Assembly: GCA_003218975.1 (NCBI GenBank)
Contig: QHPD01000105.1
Location: 1 to 64,000 of the forward strand
Direction of reading: 5' to 3'
DNA length: 64,000 bases
DNA from: Verrucomicrobiota bacterium
GTDB lineage: Bacteria; Verrucomicrobiota; Verrucomicrobiia; Chthoniobacterales; UBA10450
In this document: one piece after another, positions 17,402 to 26,620 of the stretch
Layout: every line of letters starts with the position of its first letter
How positions within the stretch are numbered: the first letter of the stretch is position 1
Notes under the pieces: generated by a model
What the model was told of the DNA's origin: nothing
Seen by the model: the letters and a program-made list of their open reading frames with translations, nothing else
Databases searched by the model: none
Made by a program: the position numbers and the translations under genes

Positions 17402-18685
17402 TCAAGGGAAGATCGTGATCTGGCCGTTGTTGTAAGTTCCAATGCGGACCCAGGTATCATGGCGAACAGCCCAGAAATCGAAATCACCATTGGCCCGGTC
17501 ACCGGCGGAATTGAGCGCCAGCGATCCAGTGATGCCCGAATAAGCGTCCGCCTCACTCACGAATGCCGCCTTGAAAGCGTCGAAGTTCTTCAGGTTGAAC
17601 CCTTTTCGGCTTCGGCCAGCGCGCACATCTTCTAGGGCGCGCTGGATAACAAAGAGCGCATCGTAAGTGGATAGCGCAAACGCGTCGGGTTTAATTCCCG
17701 TGCGCGCTTCGATCTCGTCCGAGATTGGCTGCCACTTACTCTTCAGCGAGTCCGGCAGTCCGAAGATTGGATTTGGGTAATCTACGCTGGCCGCGAAAGC
17801 CGCAGCAGTCGCATCGCCAGTTAACGCCGCAGAAAGCGCCACGCCGTCACTGCCGTACCAATGGCGTGGAGATCGCAGCGTCGTCGCATTAGAATCGGGA
17901 TTACTTTGTGCGCTGTGAAACACGTCCACTACTTCATCGAACGCTGCCAGATAAATCGCAATTGTGGACGCCTGAGCGCCGTCATCTTGCAGCGTTTTAA
18001 TTTGCAATGCGATCGAGCTGGTCGCCGCGGTAAAGTCAGTCGTTGTCGGCTGGTACTGAAAGCCTGAAGCGACTGTGTGTCCCGCCCCGAGCGCTTCGAA
18101 CTTTGCCTGAACCGAATCGTGCAGACCGTTGTTGCCTGCATCGTTTCGCCATAGCGGGACGATGTGCTGGATTCCATCGTGCTGCATCAATGCAACGATC
18201 GCGTCAGCTTCGAGCCTGTCGTCCGGGCAAAGACGAAAGATATTGTCTCCGGCGATAGAAAGCAAGGAGGCAGTGCTGCCCTGGCTAATGACGAGAATGT
18301 TGTGCGCGTCGGCGTAGGGTTTGATCATCCTGACCTCGGAGCTCGTTTGCGGTCCGATGATGATTTGGACGCCGAGCTTATCCAGGTCCTGGATTGCTTC
18401 AAGCGCCTTCGAGGGATCGTGTTGAGTATCGCGTACAAAGAATTCGAAACGATATCCGCCGCCGTGTTGGCTAATCGCGTCTGCTTCGATCTGTTCTTCG
18501 GCAATCTGCAGCGCTGCAACCGTGTCTATCCCGAGAGTAAACCCGGATCCAGTCAGCGTAGCAAGCACGCCAATCTTGAACACCCGCTGTGAATGCAGTT
18601 TGGCAGATTGATCCCCTGCTGCCTGACCAACGAAAGCGAGCACGAGCCCACAAACCATGACACGGAAGACTTGGCGATTTTTCAT
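17402..18685 (-). CDS. Periplasmic substrate-binding protein (branched-chain amino acid type)
   Basis: The 427-residue protein has a signal peptide (MKNRQVFRVMVCGLVLAFVGQAAG) and a type I periplasmic binding fold of the LivJ/AmiC-like family: VFKIGVLATLTGSGFTLG at the start, QIIIGPQTSSEV, and STYDALFVIQRALED near the hinge. It should bind an amino acid, amide or similar ligand for an ABC importer or act as a sensor. No ABC permease or ATPase gene lies near it, so its partner is elsewhere or absent. Confidence 0.82.
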   Translation of the reverse strand: MKNRQVFRVMVCGLVLAFVGQAAGDQSAKLHSQRVFKIGVLATLTGSGFTLGIDTVAALQIAEEQIEADAISQHGGGYRFEFFVRDTQHDPSKALEAIQDLDKLGVQIIIGPQTSSEVRMIKPYADAHNILVISQGSTASLLSIAGDNIFRLCPDDRLEADAIVALMQHDGIQHIVPLWRNDAGNNGLHDSVQAKFEALGAGHTVASGFQYQPTTTDFTAATSSIALQIKTLQDDGAQASTIAIYLAAFDEVVDVFHSAQSNPDSNATTLRSPRHWYGSDGVALSAALTGDATAAAFAASVDYPNPIFGLPDSLKSKWQPISDEIEARTGIKPDAFALSTYDALFVIQRALEDVRAGRSRKGFNLKNFDAFKAAFVSEADAYSGITGSLALNSAGDRANGDFDFWAVRHDTWVRIGTYNNGQITIFP

Positions 18686-18798
18686 AAGCGCCCGACCATC
18701 TCCGGCCTGGCGAGACTGTCAAGAACGATCGAAACCTCACGCTGGATGATCCAACGCGTGCTTGTTGAAAATTGACCTTTAAGCGTTGAACATTTTCT

Positions 18799-20088
18799 GT
18801 GCAATCGACGAGCGATCTTTTCCCGCAAACCTCAAAGATTCTCACCGTCGCCGAGCTGACCCGAAGTATCCGTGCGGCGCTGGAAACGAAATTCGGCGCG
18901 GTTTGGGTCCAGGGAGAAATTTCGAACTACAGGTCAAACCCGAACGGCAATCGATATTTCACCTTAAAGGATTCGCGGGCGCAGATCGCCTGCGTGATTT
19001 TTCGCAATACGATGCCGCCGCTGCGGACCACGCTCGCCGACGGCGCGCAGGTGCAGGTTTACGGCAGCGTCACCGTTTTCGAAGCGCGCGGACAGTACCA
19101 ACTGAGCGTCCAAATTTTGCAGCCGCGTGGACTTGGTCTGCTCCAGGCGAAATTCGAAGCGCTAAAGCGCAAACTGGAAGCCGAAGGACTTTTCGACTCC
19201 GCGCGCAAGCGCGCGCTGCCAAAGTTTCCGCGAAGAATTGGCATCGTCACCTCACCCAGTGGAGCTGCAATCCGAGACATCCTCAATGTTTTGAGGCGGC
19301 GCGCACCGTGGCTGCAAATTTTGGTTAACCCCGTGCGCGTTCAGGGAACCGGCGCGGCCGCTGAAATCGCCGTTGCAATTCGCGAATTGGCGAGGTCAAA
19401 TGTGAATTGGGCGCCTGTCGATCTTATTGTGGTTACGCGCGGTGGCGGCACCATAGAAGATTTATGGGAGTTCAATGAAGAAATTGTGGCCCGCGCGGTT
19501 TTCCACTCGAAAATCCCAATCGTCTCGGCTGTTGGTCACGAAATCGATTTCACCATTTGTGATTTCGTCGCTGACCTGCGCGCGCCAACTCCTAGTGCCG
19601 CGGCGGAGTTAATTGTGCCGGACGTTGTCGATCTTCGCAGGCAGCTCGCCGCCTGCGCTCGCGTGCTCGGGCGCGAATTGCTTAACCGTGTCCGCGACGC
19701 GCAGCAGCGGCTGGATCATGCTCACGAAACTTTGCGGCGTTGTCTCGCGCACAAGATCGACAGTTACAAACGGTGGATTCTGCATGTCGCTGCTGCGCTG
19801 CAAGCGCGCAGTCCAGCACGCGAACTAATGATTCGCCGCAACCATTTCGTCGATCTTCGCCGCCGTTTCGCCGATTCACCGATGCGCGTTTTGCAAAATG
19901 CGCGGCATCGCTTTCAGCACGCCGCCGCAGTTCTGCGCGTGCTTGGGCCGGATGCGACGCTACGCCGCGGTTACAGCATAACCAGCGACGAAGCCGGAAA
20001 AATCATTCGTACTGTCACTACCGTGCGGCCGGGAATGAAGATTCGCTCTCGCGTTAGCGACGGCGAATTTGGATCCGAGGTGTTTTAG
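18799..20088 (+). CDS. xseA: Exodeoxyribonuclease VII large subunit
   Basis: The 429-residue protein matches XseA: the N-terminal OB fold (ILTVAELTRSIRAAL...VWVQGEISNYR, YFTLKDSRAQIACVIF), then the catalytic core with PRRIGIVTSPSGAAIRDIL, DLIVVTRGGGTIEDLW, FNEE and SAVGHEIDFTICDFVADLRAPTPSAAAEL. The start is a GTG at 18799. The small subunit gene xseB, commonly adjacent, is not found beside it. The enzyme degrades single-stranded DNA. Confidence 0.95.
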   Translation: MQSTSDLFPQTSKILTVAELTRSIRAALETKFGAVWVQGEISNYRSNPNGNRYFTLKDSRAQIACVIFRNTMPPLRTTLADGAQVQVYGSVTVFEARGQYQLSVQILQPRGLGLLQAKFEALKRKLEAEGLFDSARKRALPKFPRRIGIVTSPSGAAIRDILNVLRRRAPWLQILVNPVRVQGTGAAAEIAVAIRELARSNVNWAPVDLIVVTRGGGTIEDLWEFNEEIVARAVFHSKIPIVSAVGHEIDFTICDFVADLRAPTPSAAAELIVPDVVDLRRQLAACARVLGRELLNRVRDAQQRLDHAHETLRRCLAHKIDSYKRWILHVAAALQARSPARELMIRRNHFVDLRRRFADSPMRVLQNARHRFQHAAAVLRVLGPDATLRRGYSITSDEAGKIIRTVTTVRPGMKIRSRVSDGEFGSEVF

Positions 20089-20153
20089 GTTCGAGTTCGT
20101 CCCTTGGTATTTCCATTTTGATTGACGAGGAACACGGTCGCATACTTCTTCTA

Positions 20154-21077
20154 ATGGATCAGACAACGGGGAATGCAGTTGACGAACTGCTACAGACTTA
20201 CAGTGAAACCGGCGGGATAAATTATCTGGACGCCGCTGCCACGCTTCCTTCGCGTCTCGCCATTGAGGCAGCCTGCGCGGAGTTGATGAGCTTAATGTTT
20301 CCCGGCTTCCGCAGTGAAGCATTGGTGAGCTCCGAAGACCTGGCCGAAACAACGCGCATCCGCGTTAGAAATTTACACGCACGCCTCAAAACTGAAATGT
20401 GCCGGAGCCTCGGCAAGGTCCCGCCCGACGAAGCAACCGAGGCAAAAGCCGACGAACTCTTAGCGAAATTTCTCACTGAATTGCCATCGGTGCGACGCAT
20501 ACTTTGGACGGACGTTGACGCGGCCTATGAAGGTGATCCGGCGGCGAAAAGCTACGAGGAAATCATTCTTGCTTACCCCGCCCTGGAAGCGATCGCCATT
20601 TACCGAATGGCGCACTTGCTCTACGAAAAGGTCCCGCTGATACCGCGTATCATGACCGAATGGGCGCACAGCCGCACCGGAATCGATATCCACCCTGGCG
20701 CAAAAATTGGATCGCATTTCTTCATCGATCACGGGACCGGCGTCGTAATCGGCGAGACTTCCGAAATCGGTTCGCGCGTGAAACTTTATCATGGCGTCAC
20801 GCTCGGCGCGCGCAGTTTTCAAAAAGACGAGCACGGCAAGATCAAAAAGGGCGGCAAGCGTCATCCGAAAGTGGAGGACGATGTGACCATCTACCCAAAC
20901 TCGACCGTGCTCGGCGGCGAAACGGTGATCGGCGCGCGCAGCACTATCGGCGGCAACGTCTTTCTCGTGCAAAGTGTGCCGCCGGATTCGCTGGTCTATT
21001 ACGAAGAAAAACAATTGCGCATCGTGCCTAAGGGAAAACATAAGCCGATGACAACGCGCGATGAATTTCGGGAATGA
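20154..21077 (+). CDS. cysE: Serine O-acetyltransferase
   Basis: The C-terminal half is a left-handed beta-helix of the SAT type: HSRTGIDIHPGAKIGSHFFIDHGTGVVIGETSEIGSRVKLYHGVTLGA, a KRHPKVEDDVTIYPNSTVLG stretch, and GGNVFLVQSVP. The longer helical N-terminus resembles the EpsC-like long form. It makes O-acetylserine for cysteine synthesis. I prefer the ATG at 20154 over the upstream TTG at 20118; neither has a clear ribosome site. A cysteine desulfurase follows 112 bp later. Confidence 0.92.
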   Translation: MDQTTGNAVDELLQTYSETGGINYLDAAATLPSRLAIEAACAELMSLMFPGFRSEALVSSEDLAETTRIRVRNLHARLKTEMCRSLGKVPPDEATEAKADELLAKFLTELPSVRRILWTDVDAAYEGDPAAKSYEEIILAYPALEAIAIYRMAHLLYEKVPLIPRIMTEWAHSRTGIDIHPGAKIGSHFFIDHGTGVVIGETSEIGSRVKLYHGVTLGARSFQKDEHGKIKKGGKRHPKVEDDVTIYPNSTVLGGETVIGARSTIGGNVFLVQSVPPDSLVYYEEKQLRIVPKGKHKPMTTRDEFRE

Positions 21078-21083
21078 TATTTG

Positions 21084-21142
21084 GGGGAGCACACGCCCGC
21101 GCGTGTTGGTGATGGCGCCCTCGCCATCGCGCACTTTTCCCG
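21084..21142. repeat. Partial copy of the 150-bp inverted-repeat element
   Basis: GGAGCACACGCCCGCGCGTGTTGG followed by a hairpin TGATGGCG-CCCT-CGCCATCG and CACTTTTCCC parallels the left end of the element at 38268: terminal repeat, hairpin, then ACTTTTCCC. The hairpin arms differ from the other copies but still pair. The right half is missing. Confidence 0.45.
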
Positions 21143-21189
21143 ACCGTTATTACGAGCACGAGCACGACCAATATTAAAGGGAATAGTCG

Positions 21190-22353
21190 ATGATTTACCT
21201 CGATTACAATGCCACGACGCCGCTGTGCGAAGCAGCGCGCGAAGCGATGCTGCCGTACCTTGGCCGGCATTTCGGCAATCCATCGAGCGTGCACGCGGCG
21301 GGCCGCGACGCGCGCGCGGCAATTGATAATGCGCGTGACAAACTTGCCGCGCTTCTGCGCGTCAAACCGCATGAGCTCATTTTCACGAGCGGCGGAACGG
21401 AATCCTGCAACCTAGCCGTGCTTGGCCTGGCACGATGTCGATCTTCCCTGCCTGAGGCGGGTGGTCACGTGATCTCGAACAAAGCCGAACATCATGCGGT
21501 GCTGAACGCGCTTGAGCATTTGGAAAAGCACGAAAATTTCGAAGTGACCTGGCTAAGCGTTTCCGAAAACGGAATCGTTGATCTCGATCAGCTCGCAAAA
21601 TCAATTCGCCCCGAAACGAGATTGGTTTCCATCATGACCGCCAACAACGAGACGGGCGCAATTCAGCCGATGCGCGAAATTTCGCAGATGTGCCGTGAAC
21701 ACGCTGTTCTCTTGCACAGCGACATGGTGCAATCGTTCGGTAAAACCGACGTCGATCTTTGGCTCGTTGATTCAGCCAGTTTTGCGGCGCACAAATTCTA
21801 CGGGCCAAAGGGCGCTGGATTTCTTTTTCTGCGAAGTGGCTTGTCGATCCAACCAATCATGTTCGGCGGTGCGCACGAAAACGAGCGACGCCCCGGAACG
21901 GAAAACGTCGCTGCGATTGCAGGAATGGTCGCGGCTGCGGAATGGACGATACGTGATCGGCAGACGGAACAGGAACGCGAAGCGCAATTGCGCGACGCAT
22001 TGTGGACACGGATTACAGACAGCTTTCCAGAAGCAAGACAAAACGGCGATCCCGCGCATCGCCTGGCAAACACTCTCAATGTCAGCTTCAACGGTTTCGA
22101 TTCAGAGACAATGCTCATGGCGCTCGATTTAGAAGGCGTGTGCGCCTCGAGTGGATCAGCCTGCATGGTGGGCTCAGTAGTAGCGTCGCATGTCTTGCTC
22201 GCAATGGGGCTACCGAAGGAACGTGCCAGTTCGGCCGTTCGTTTTTCGTTGGGTAAAAAGACAACTGGGCAAGAAATCGACGAGGCCGCAAAAGCAGTTG
22301 AGCGAATCATCAAGCGACTGACGCAAGCCGACAAAGCGTATGCGGTTGCTTAG
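21190..22353 (+). CDS. Cysteine desulfurase (NifS/IscS family)
   Basis: The 387-residue PLP enzyme has IYLDYNATTPL at the N-terminus, FTSGGTESCNLAVLG, the HHAVLN motif, the PLP-Lys segment SFAAHKFYGPKGAGFLF (about residues 195-211), RPGTENVAAIAGM, and the active Cys loop SSGSACMVGS (about 318-327). It moves sulfur from cysteine to acceptors for Fe-S clusters or thiolated tRNA. No iscU/A partner is adjacent. Its 3' end overlaps the SprT-like gene by 14 bp, so the two are co-transcribed. Confidence 0.93.
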   Translation: MIYLDYNATTPLCEAAREAMLPYLGRHFGNPSSVHAAGRDARAAIDNARDKLAALLRVKPHELIFTSGGTESCNLAVLGLARCRSSLPEAGGHVISNKAEHHAVLNALEHLEKHENFEVTWLSVSENGIVDLDQLAKSIRPETRLVSIMTANNETGAIQPMREISQMCREHAVLLHSDMVQSFGKTDVDLWLVDSASFAAHKFYGPKGAGFLFLRSGLSIQPIMFGGAHENERRPGTENVAAIAGMVAAAEWTIRDRQTEQEREAQLRDALWTRITDSFPEARQNGDPAHRLANTLNVSFNGFDSETMLMALDLEGVCASSGSACMVGSVVASHVLLAMGLPKERASSAVRFSLGKKTTGQEIDEAAKAVERIIKRLTQADKAYAVA

Positions 22354-22918
22354 GCAACTGGAATTTGCTTTAGCTAGCGCGACGGTAGCCGAAATCGATG
22401 GTTCCGGCCGGAACAACGACGAGCGCAATGTCGATCTTGAGGAAAGGGCGCGTGAGCTTCTGCGCGCCAACGGCGCAGGTCGAATCGCAATGGAAATTCG
22501 CGTGGAATGGAATCCGCGACTGAAAACTTGCGCAGGCCGAGCCGACTATCGGTCGGGTTTGATCTCGCTAAATCCGCAGCTTGCTGAGCATCCGGTCGAA
22601 ATCGACCGCACGCTTCGACACGAGCTAGCGCATATTTTGGCGCAATTTCGCGCCGGGCGCCGCAGGATTCTGCCGCACGGCACTGAATGGCAACAGGCTT
22701 GTCGCGATCTTCGAATCAGCGGGGAGAAACGTTGTCATAATCTTCCCTTTCCGGTGAAACGCCGTGCTCACCGATACCTTTACAGATGTCCAAATTGCCA
22801 GCACGATTTCCCTCGTGTCCAACGGATCAAACGTGCCGTTGCATGCCTGGCCTGTTGCCGCGCTCATAACGGCGGTGAATTTGATGCACGCTTTCGATTG
22901 CGACTCGTTTCCATGTAG
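22340..22918 (+). CDS. SprT-like zinc metalloprotease domain protein
   Basis: The 192-residue protein carries the zincin motif HELAH (about residues 95-99) with ISLNPQLAEHPVEIDRTLRHELAHILA around it and a downstream HGTEWQQAC that could give the third ligand. A C-terminal zinc ribbon follows: YRCPNCQHDFPR...ACLACCRAHNGG. This is the SprT/Spartan-like arrangement; eukaryotic relatives cleave DNA-protein crosslinks, while the bacterial role is poorly known. It overlaps the cysteine desulfurase gene. Confidence 0.82.
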   Translation: MRLLRQLEFALASATVAEIDGSGRNNDERNVDLEERARELLRANGAGRIAMEIRVEWNPRLKTCAGRADYRSGLISLNPQLAEHPVEIDRTLRHELAHILAQFRAGRRRILPHGTEWQQACRDLRISGEKRCHNLPFPVKRRAHRYLYRCPNCQHDFPRVQRIKRAVACLACCRAHNGGEFDARFRLRLVSM

Positions 22919-22980
22919 CAGTGGTCTCTGACCGTCGCACTTTTCGGCGATCGGAGATCGCTGCGACAGATTCGCTTGCG

Positions 22981-24103
22981 CTACTCTTTGGCCGCTTTTT
23001 CTCCGCGCAACTTCGCCTGGATGAACATGTCGATGTTGCCGTCCATGACGTCCTGAACGTTGCTGGTTTCCGCGCCTGTTCGATGATCCTTCACCATCTG
23101 GTACGGCTGGAAAATGTAGGACCGAATCTGGTTGCCCCAGGCAATTTCGCCTTTTTCTGAATATTGCCGATCGATCTCAGAGCGTTTTTTGTCCTCTTCG
23201 ATTTCGTAAAGCTTCGCCTTCAACATTTTCATCGCGAGCTCGCGATTGCGTCCCTGGCTGCGCTCGGCCTGGCAAGCGACGACGATACCGGTTGGCTTGT
23301 GCAGGACGCGCACAGCAGTTTCCACTTTGTTCACGTTTTGCCCACCCTTGCCGCCGCTACGAAACGTGTCGATCTCCAGATCGGCGGGATTGATTTCGAT
23401 CGGCGTCGTATCCGCGATTTCCGGCACCACATCGACGCTGGCGAACGAGGTGTGCCGGCGTTTGTTTGCATCAAACGGCGAGATTCGCACCAGCCGATGC
23501 ACACCACGCTCGGTCTGAAGGTGGCCATAAGCGTACTCGCCGGTCGCCAGTAAGGTCACAGACTTAACGCCGACCTCTTCGCCCTGTTGAATGTCCACTG
23601 TCTGCGATTTGAAGCCGCTTCGCTCAATCCAGCGCTGATACATCCGCAGCAACATGTCGGCCCAATCGCATGACTCGGTGCCGCCCGCCCCGGAGTGAAT
23701 GGTCAGAAACGCGTTCGCGCGATCGTGTTCGCCGGAAAGAAATTGCCGCAGCTCGAACTCGTCCAGTTTGTGCAGCAGGCGAGCATGCTCCGTCGCAACT
23801 TCTTTTTCAGCTCGCTCGCGCGCAACTGGATCGTTTTCTTCGGCAGCTAACTGCTGCAATGCATTAAAATCCTCGATTTCGCGTTCCAGCTCATGAAACG
23901 GATTGATAACGGAACGTAACCGGGAGACTTCCTCGACATCGGCCTGAGCGCGCTCGCGATTCGACCAGAAATCAGGCGCTGTCATTCGCGCCTCAATAGC
24001 CGCTAGTTTGTTTTGGAGTTTCTCTACGTCAAAGAAACCTCCCCAGCTCGCGCACGCGCGATTTTACATCCTCGGCATTCACGGTAGAAAGGTCAGTTGG
24101 CAT
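22981..24103 (-). CDS. prfB: Peptide chain release factor 2, with programmed +1 frameshift
   Basis: The ORF track shows only residues from MTAPDFW on. The full gene starts at the ATG at 24103: 24 codons ([24 protein letters not shown]) lead to CTT TGA, and skipping the T at 24031 continues [22 protein letters not shown] to the stop at 22981, giving 373 residues. Domains match RF2: the GGQ motif ([16 protein letters not shown]) that triggers peptide release is present, and the SPF tripeptide that reads UGA/UAA appears as RISPFD. Expression is autoregulated by RF2 level through the frameshift. Confidence 0.96.
24028..24047 (-). promoter_or_regulatory. prfB +1 frameshift site
   Basis: On the minus strand the sequence is GGGGAGG-TTT-CTT-TGA-C. 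A Shine-Dalgarno-like GGGGAGG lies three bases before the slippery CTT, followed by a UGA stop and C, the same order and spacing as in the well-studied E. coli prfB site. When RF2 is scarce the ribosome slips forward one base. Confidence 0.95.
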
Positions 24104-24179
24104 ATCAAAAAATAGTCCAACTCACTTGGAACCGCAAAAGTGTAACAGGATCGCATTTGCGGCGAGGCCCCGCAGAATC

Positions 24180-24329
24180 GGGTAGCGCACCCGTCTCGCG
24201 TGCTGGCGAGCACGTCCTCGCGATCGCGAACTTTCTTTTCGCTCGCTCATCTTCGCTGCTGAACGAAACCAAAGGAAAGATTGTTTCGGCGCGACGCCGA
24301 AACCGGCACGCGAGACGCGTGTTCTACCC
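24180..24329. repeat. 150-bp inverted-repeat element, copy 1
   Basis: The element begins GGGTAGCGCACCCGTCTCG and ends with the near reverse complement (CGAGACGCGTGTTCTACCC). Inside the right end is the hairpin GTTTCGGCG-CGA-CGCCGAAAC. It is 150 bp, lies 4 bp past the ftsB-like stop codon, and is flanked by AATC on both sides, a possible target duplication. It is inverted relative to copy 2 at 38268. No ORF of note lies inside, as expected of a non-autonomous element. Confidence 0.75.
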
Positions 24330-24332
24330 AAT

Positions 24333-24698
24333 CTATTTCCGAGCGGAATCGGTGGGTCTCGATTTTCCGGCGCGCGCCGACTCGAGACGAAAAATTGTTT
24401 CACCTTCCTTCATGAGATCGAGGCGATCGCGCGCGATGGTCTCCAGATAAGTCACGTCCGTCTTCAGGAGGTTGACCTCGCGCGTCTGGCGAGCAAGCAG
24501 GCTTTGCTGCTCGTTCACTTGTTGTTGCAATTGATCAATCTCGGCGCGGCTTTGCATCAGTTTCTTGTACGGCGGCACGAACAAACTCACGATCACCAGC
24601 CAGACCGCGAGGACGAGCAGGACGTAAAGAACTCGGTTGAGTCGCTGCCAGACTGTAGCTTGGCGACGCTCGCGGAAATCGGCGTAAGGCTGATCCAC
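24333..24698 (-). CDS. Septum formation initiator (FtsB/DivIC) family protein
   Basis: The 121-residue protein has a short cytoplasmic start, one transmembrane helix (LYVLLVLAVWLVIVSLFV, about residues 26-43) and a periplasmic coiled coil (SRAEIDQLQQQVNEQQSLLARQTREVNLLKTD), followed by the typical YLETIARDRLDLMKEGETIF. FtsB joins FtsL and FtsQ in the divisome. Order with the enolase remnant upstream is that of the common eno-ftsB pair. The 150-bp element sits right after its stop. Confidence 0.88.
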   Translation of the reverse strand: MDQPYADFRERRQATVWQRLNRVLYVLLVLAVWLVIVSLFVPPYKKLMQSRAEIDQLQQQVNEQQSLLARQTREVNLLKTDVTYLETIARDRLDLMKEGETIFRLESARAGKSRPTDSARK

Positions 24699-25188
<490 letters not shown>

Positions 25189-25279
25189 TCAACTAATCTT
25201 CACCGGCATCAACTCGCGCTTCTTCCTTGCGGCTGACATTCCCATCGGTAATTTCGCCAAGGTGCGAATAACCTGGGCA

Positions 25280-26092
25280 ATGATTCGTTTGGCGAGGCTC
25301 AGCCTGATCGCGGTGGTGGAAATTATCTCCGCCGCCAGCGGCGCTGACCCTGCGCGTCTCCCCGCCGATCAACTTGCAAGAGCAGTCAGAAGCGATTCGA
25401 TTAGCATTCCTACGCCGGGCGAGCTATTCGCCGCACTCGAAAAACCGGGCAAAATAAACTGGTCTGGGCAATATCGCGCGCCGATGCCAATGACGTATCG
25501 CAATCGCGCGCAGATTGCCCTTAACCTGGGTGGCTTGATCGCCGATGGCTTTATCGCTGTTGAAGCAAAAGACAGCCAGCAGGTCAAAAATATTGGCTCG
25601 GATATCATCAAGCTTGCCAAAGCGCTTGGAGTAAGCGAGCACGTGCTCAGCCGCGGCAATAGCATCAACGAATTCGCCGAGCATAACGAATGGGACACGC
25701 TGCAGGAAGAACTAGAAGCAACTCAAAACGAGGTGAAGTCGTCGATGCAATCGCACAGCGATCAGGATCTGATAATTCTGGTGAGCCTCGGCGGTTGGAT
25801 TCGCGGCACCCAGGTGGTTAGCGGAGCGATTCTGGAAAGCTACGACGCAGGAAGTGCAAAAGTGCTGCGGCAGCCTGCGCTGGTTGGTTTCATGCAGTCG
25901 AAGATCGACGAAATCTCACCCGAACTTCGCAACGAGCCGCTGGTTAAGGATGTGAGCCAGCAACTTACCGGGATCCAAAAACTCGTTTCCTTCCCAGTAG
26001 GTAAGGCGCCAAGTGTCGATGAAGTGCGGAAGGTGAACGAAGCAGTTGGAAAAGTAATGGAGGAAATCGAAAGCAAAACTATCGCAAAATGA
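25280..26092 (+). CDS. Secreted protein of unknown function
   Basis: I start at ATG 25280, which opens a signal peptide (MIRLARLSLIAVVEIISAASG-AD); the ORF-track start at 25151 would add 43 unlikely residues. The mature 250 residues are mostly helical, with the blocks IPTPGELFAALEKPGKINW, LNLGGLIADGFIAVEAKD, IIKLAKALGVSEHVLSRGNSI and LGGWIRGTQVVSGAI. I know no function. The stop overlaps the start of the next gene by 4 bp (ATGA), so the two are translationally coupled. Confidence 0.75.
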   Translation: MIRLARLSLIAVVEIISAASGADPARLPADQLARAVRSDSISIPTPGELFAALEKPGKINWSGQYRAPMPMTYRNRAQIALNLGGLIADGFIAVEAKDSQQVKNIGSDIIKLAKALGVSEHVLSRGNSINEFAEHNEWDTLQEELEATQNEVKSSMQSHSDQDLIILVSLGGWIRGTQVVSGAILESYDAGSAKVLRQPALVGFMQSKIDEISPELRNEPLVKDVSQQLTGIQKLVSFPVGKAPSVDEVRKVNEAVGKVMEEIESKTIAK

Positions 26093-26523
26093 ATCGCTCG
26101 CTCACTTTTCCTTGCATTCTTGTACTCGCCGCGGCGATCATCTCCTCGTCTGCCGAAACAGATAACGAGATCGAAGCGCGCAAGAGTGCACTTGACGTGG
26201 CTGGAGCATTTACTAACGACGGTTTCAAGATTCGAGACGGCCATTGGTGTGGAACGTTAAAGCCGCAGACTCACGCTCTGGTAGCGGTAAATCTTTACGC
26301 GGGAAATCAGTACTGGTTTTCTGTCGGCGCCACCGAGCCGGCGAAGAAGGTTGCGGTGAGCGTATATGATGAGGCGGGCAACCGGGTCACTACGGAATCT
26401 TATGATGCCGGAGATAAAGCTGCCGCTGGATTTTCGCCGGCAAACAGCGGCCAGTACTTCGTTTCAGTCGATCTGGTTGATGGTCAGGAAGGAAGCTTCT
26501 GCCTCGTTTATTCGTACAAATGA
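26089..26523 (+). CDS. Small secreted beta-rich protein
   Basis: The 144-residue protein has a signal peptide (MNRSLTFPCILVLAAAIISSSA) and a beta-rich body: WCGTLKPQTHALVAVNLYAGNQYWFSVGA, VAVSVYDEAGNRVTTESYD, and SGQYFVSVDLVDG. The pattern resembles small all-beta secreted domains in which polar substances are bound, but I cannot name a family. It overlaps the upstream secreted gene by ATGA and probably acts with it in the periplasm. Confidence 0.7.
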   Translation: MNRSLTFPCILVLAAAIISSSAETDNEIEARKSALDVAGAFTNDGFKIRDGHWCGTLKPQTHALVAVNLYAGNQYWFSVGATEPAKKVAVSVYDEAGNRVTTESYDAGDKAAAGFSPANSGQYFVSVDLVDGQEGSFCLVYSYK

Positions 26524-26620
26524 GCCGATACTCGTTATTTAACCGTGGATGCTGAATGTTGCGCCCACTCCCTCGGTTATCTACATCAGGTATCTAGAAT
26601 CCAGCACCTGAGATCAAGCG

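Noticed and set aside
20460-21134. 224-codon minus-strand ORF opposite cysE
   Set aside because: It is antisense to the hexapeptide-repeat coding region and has no family features.
26359-26400. VYDEAGN in the small secreted protein as another copy of the decayed small gene
   Set aside because: Only about seven residues match and the flanking DNA and protein are unrelated; it lies in an intact beta-rich secreted protein.
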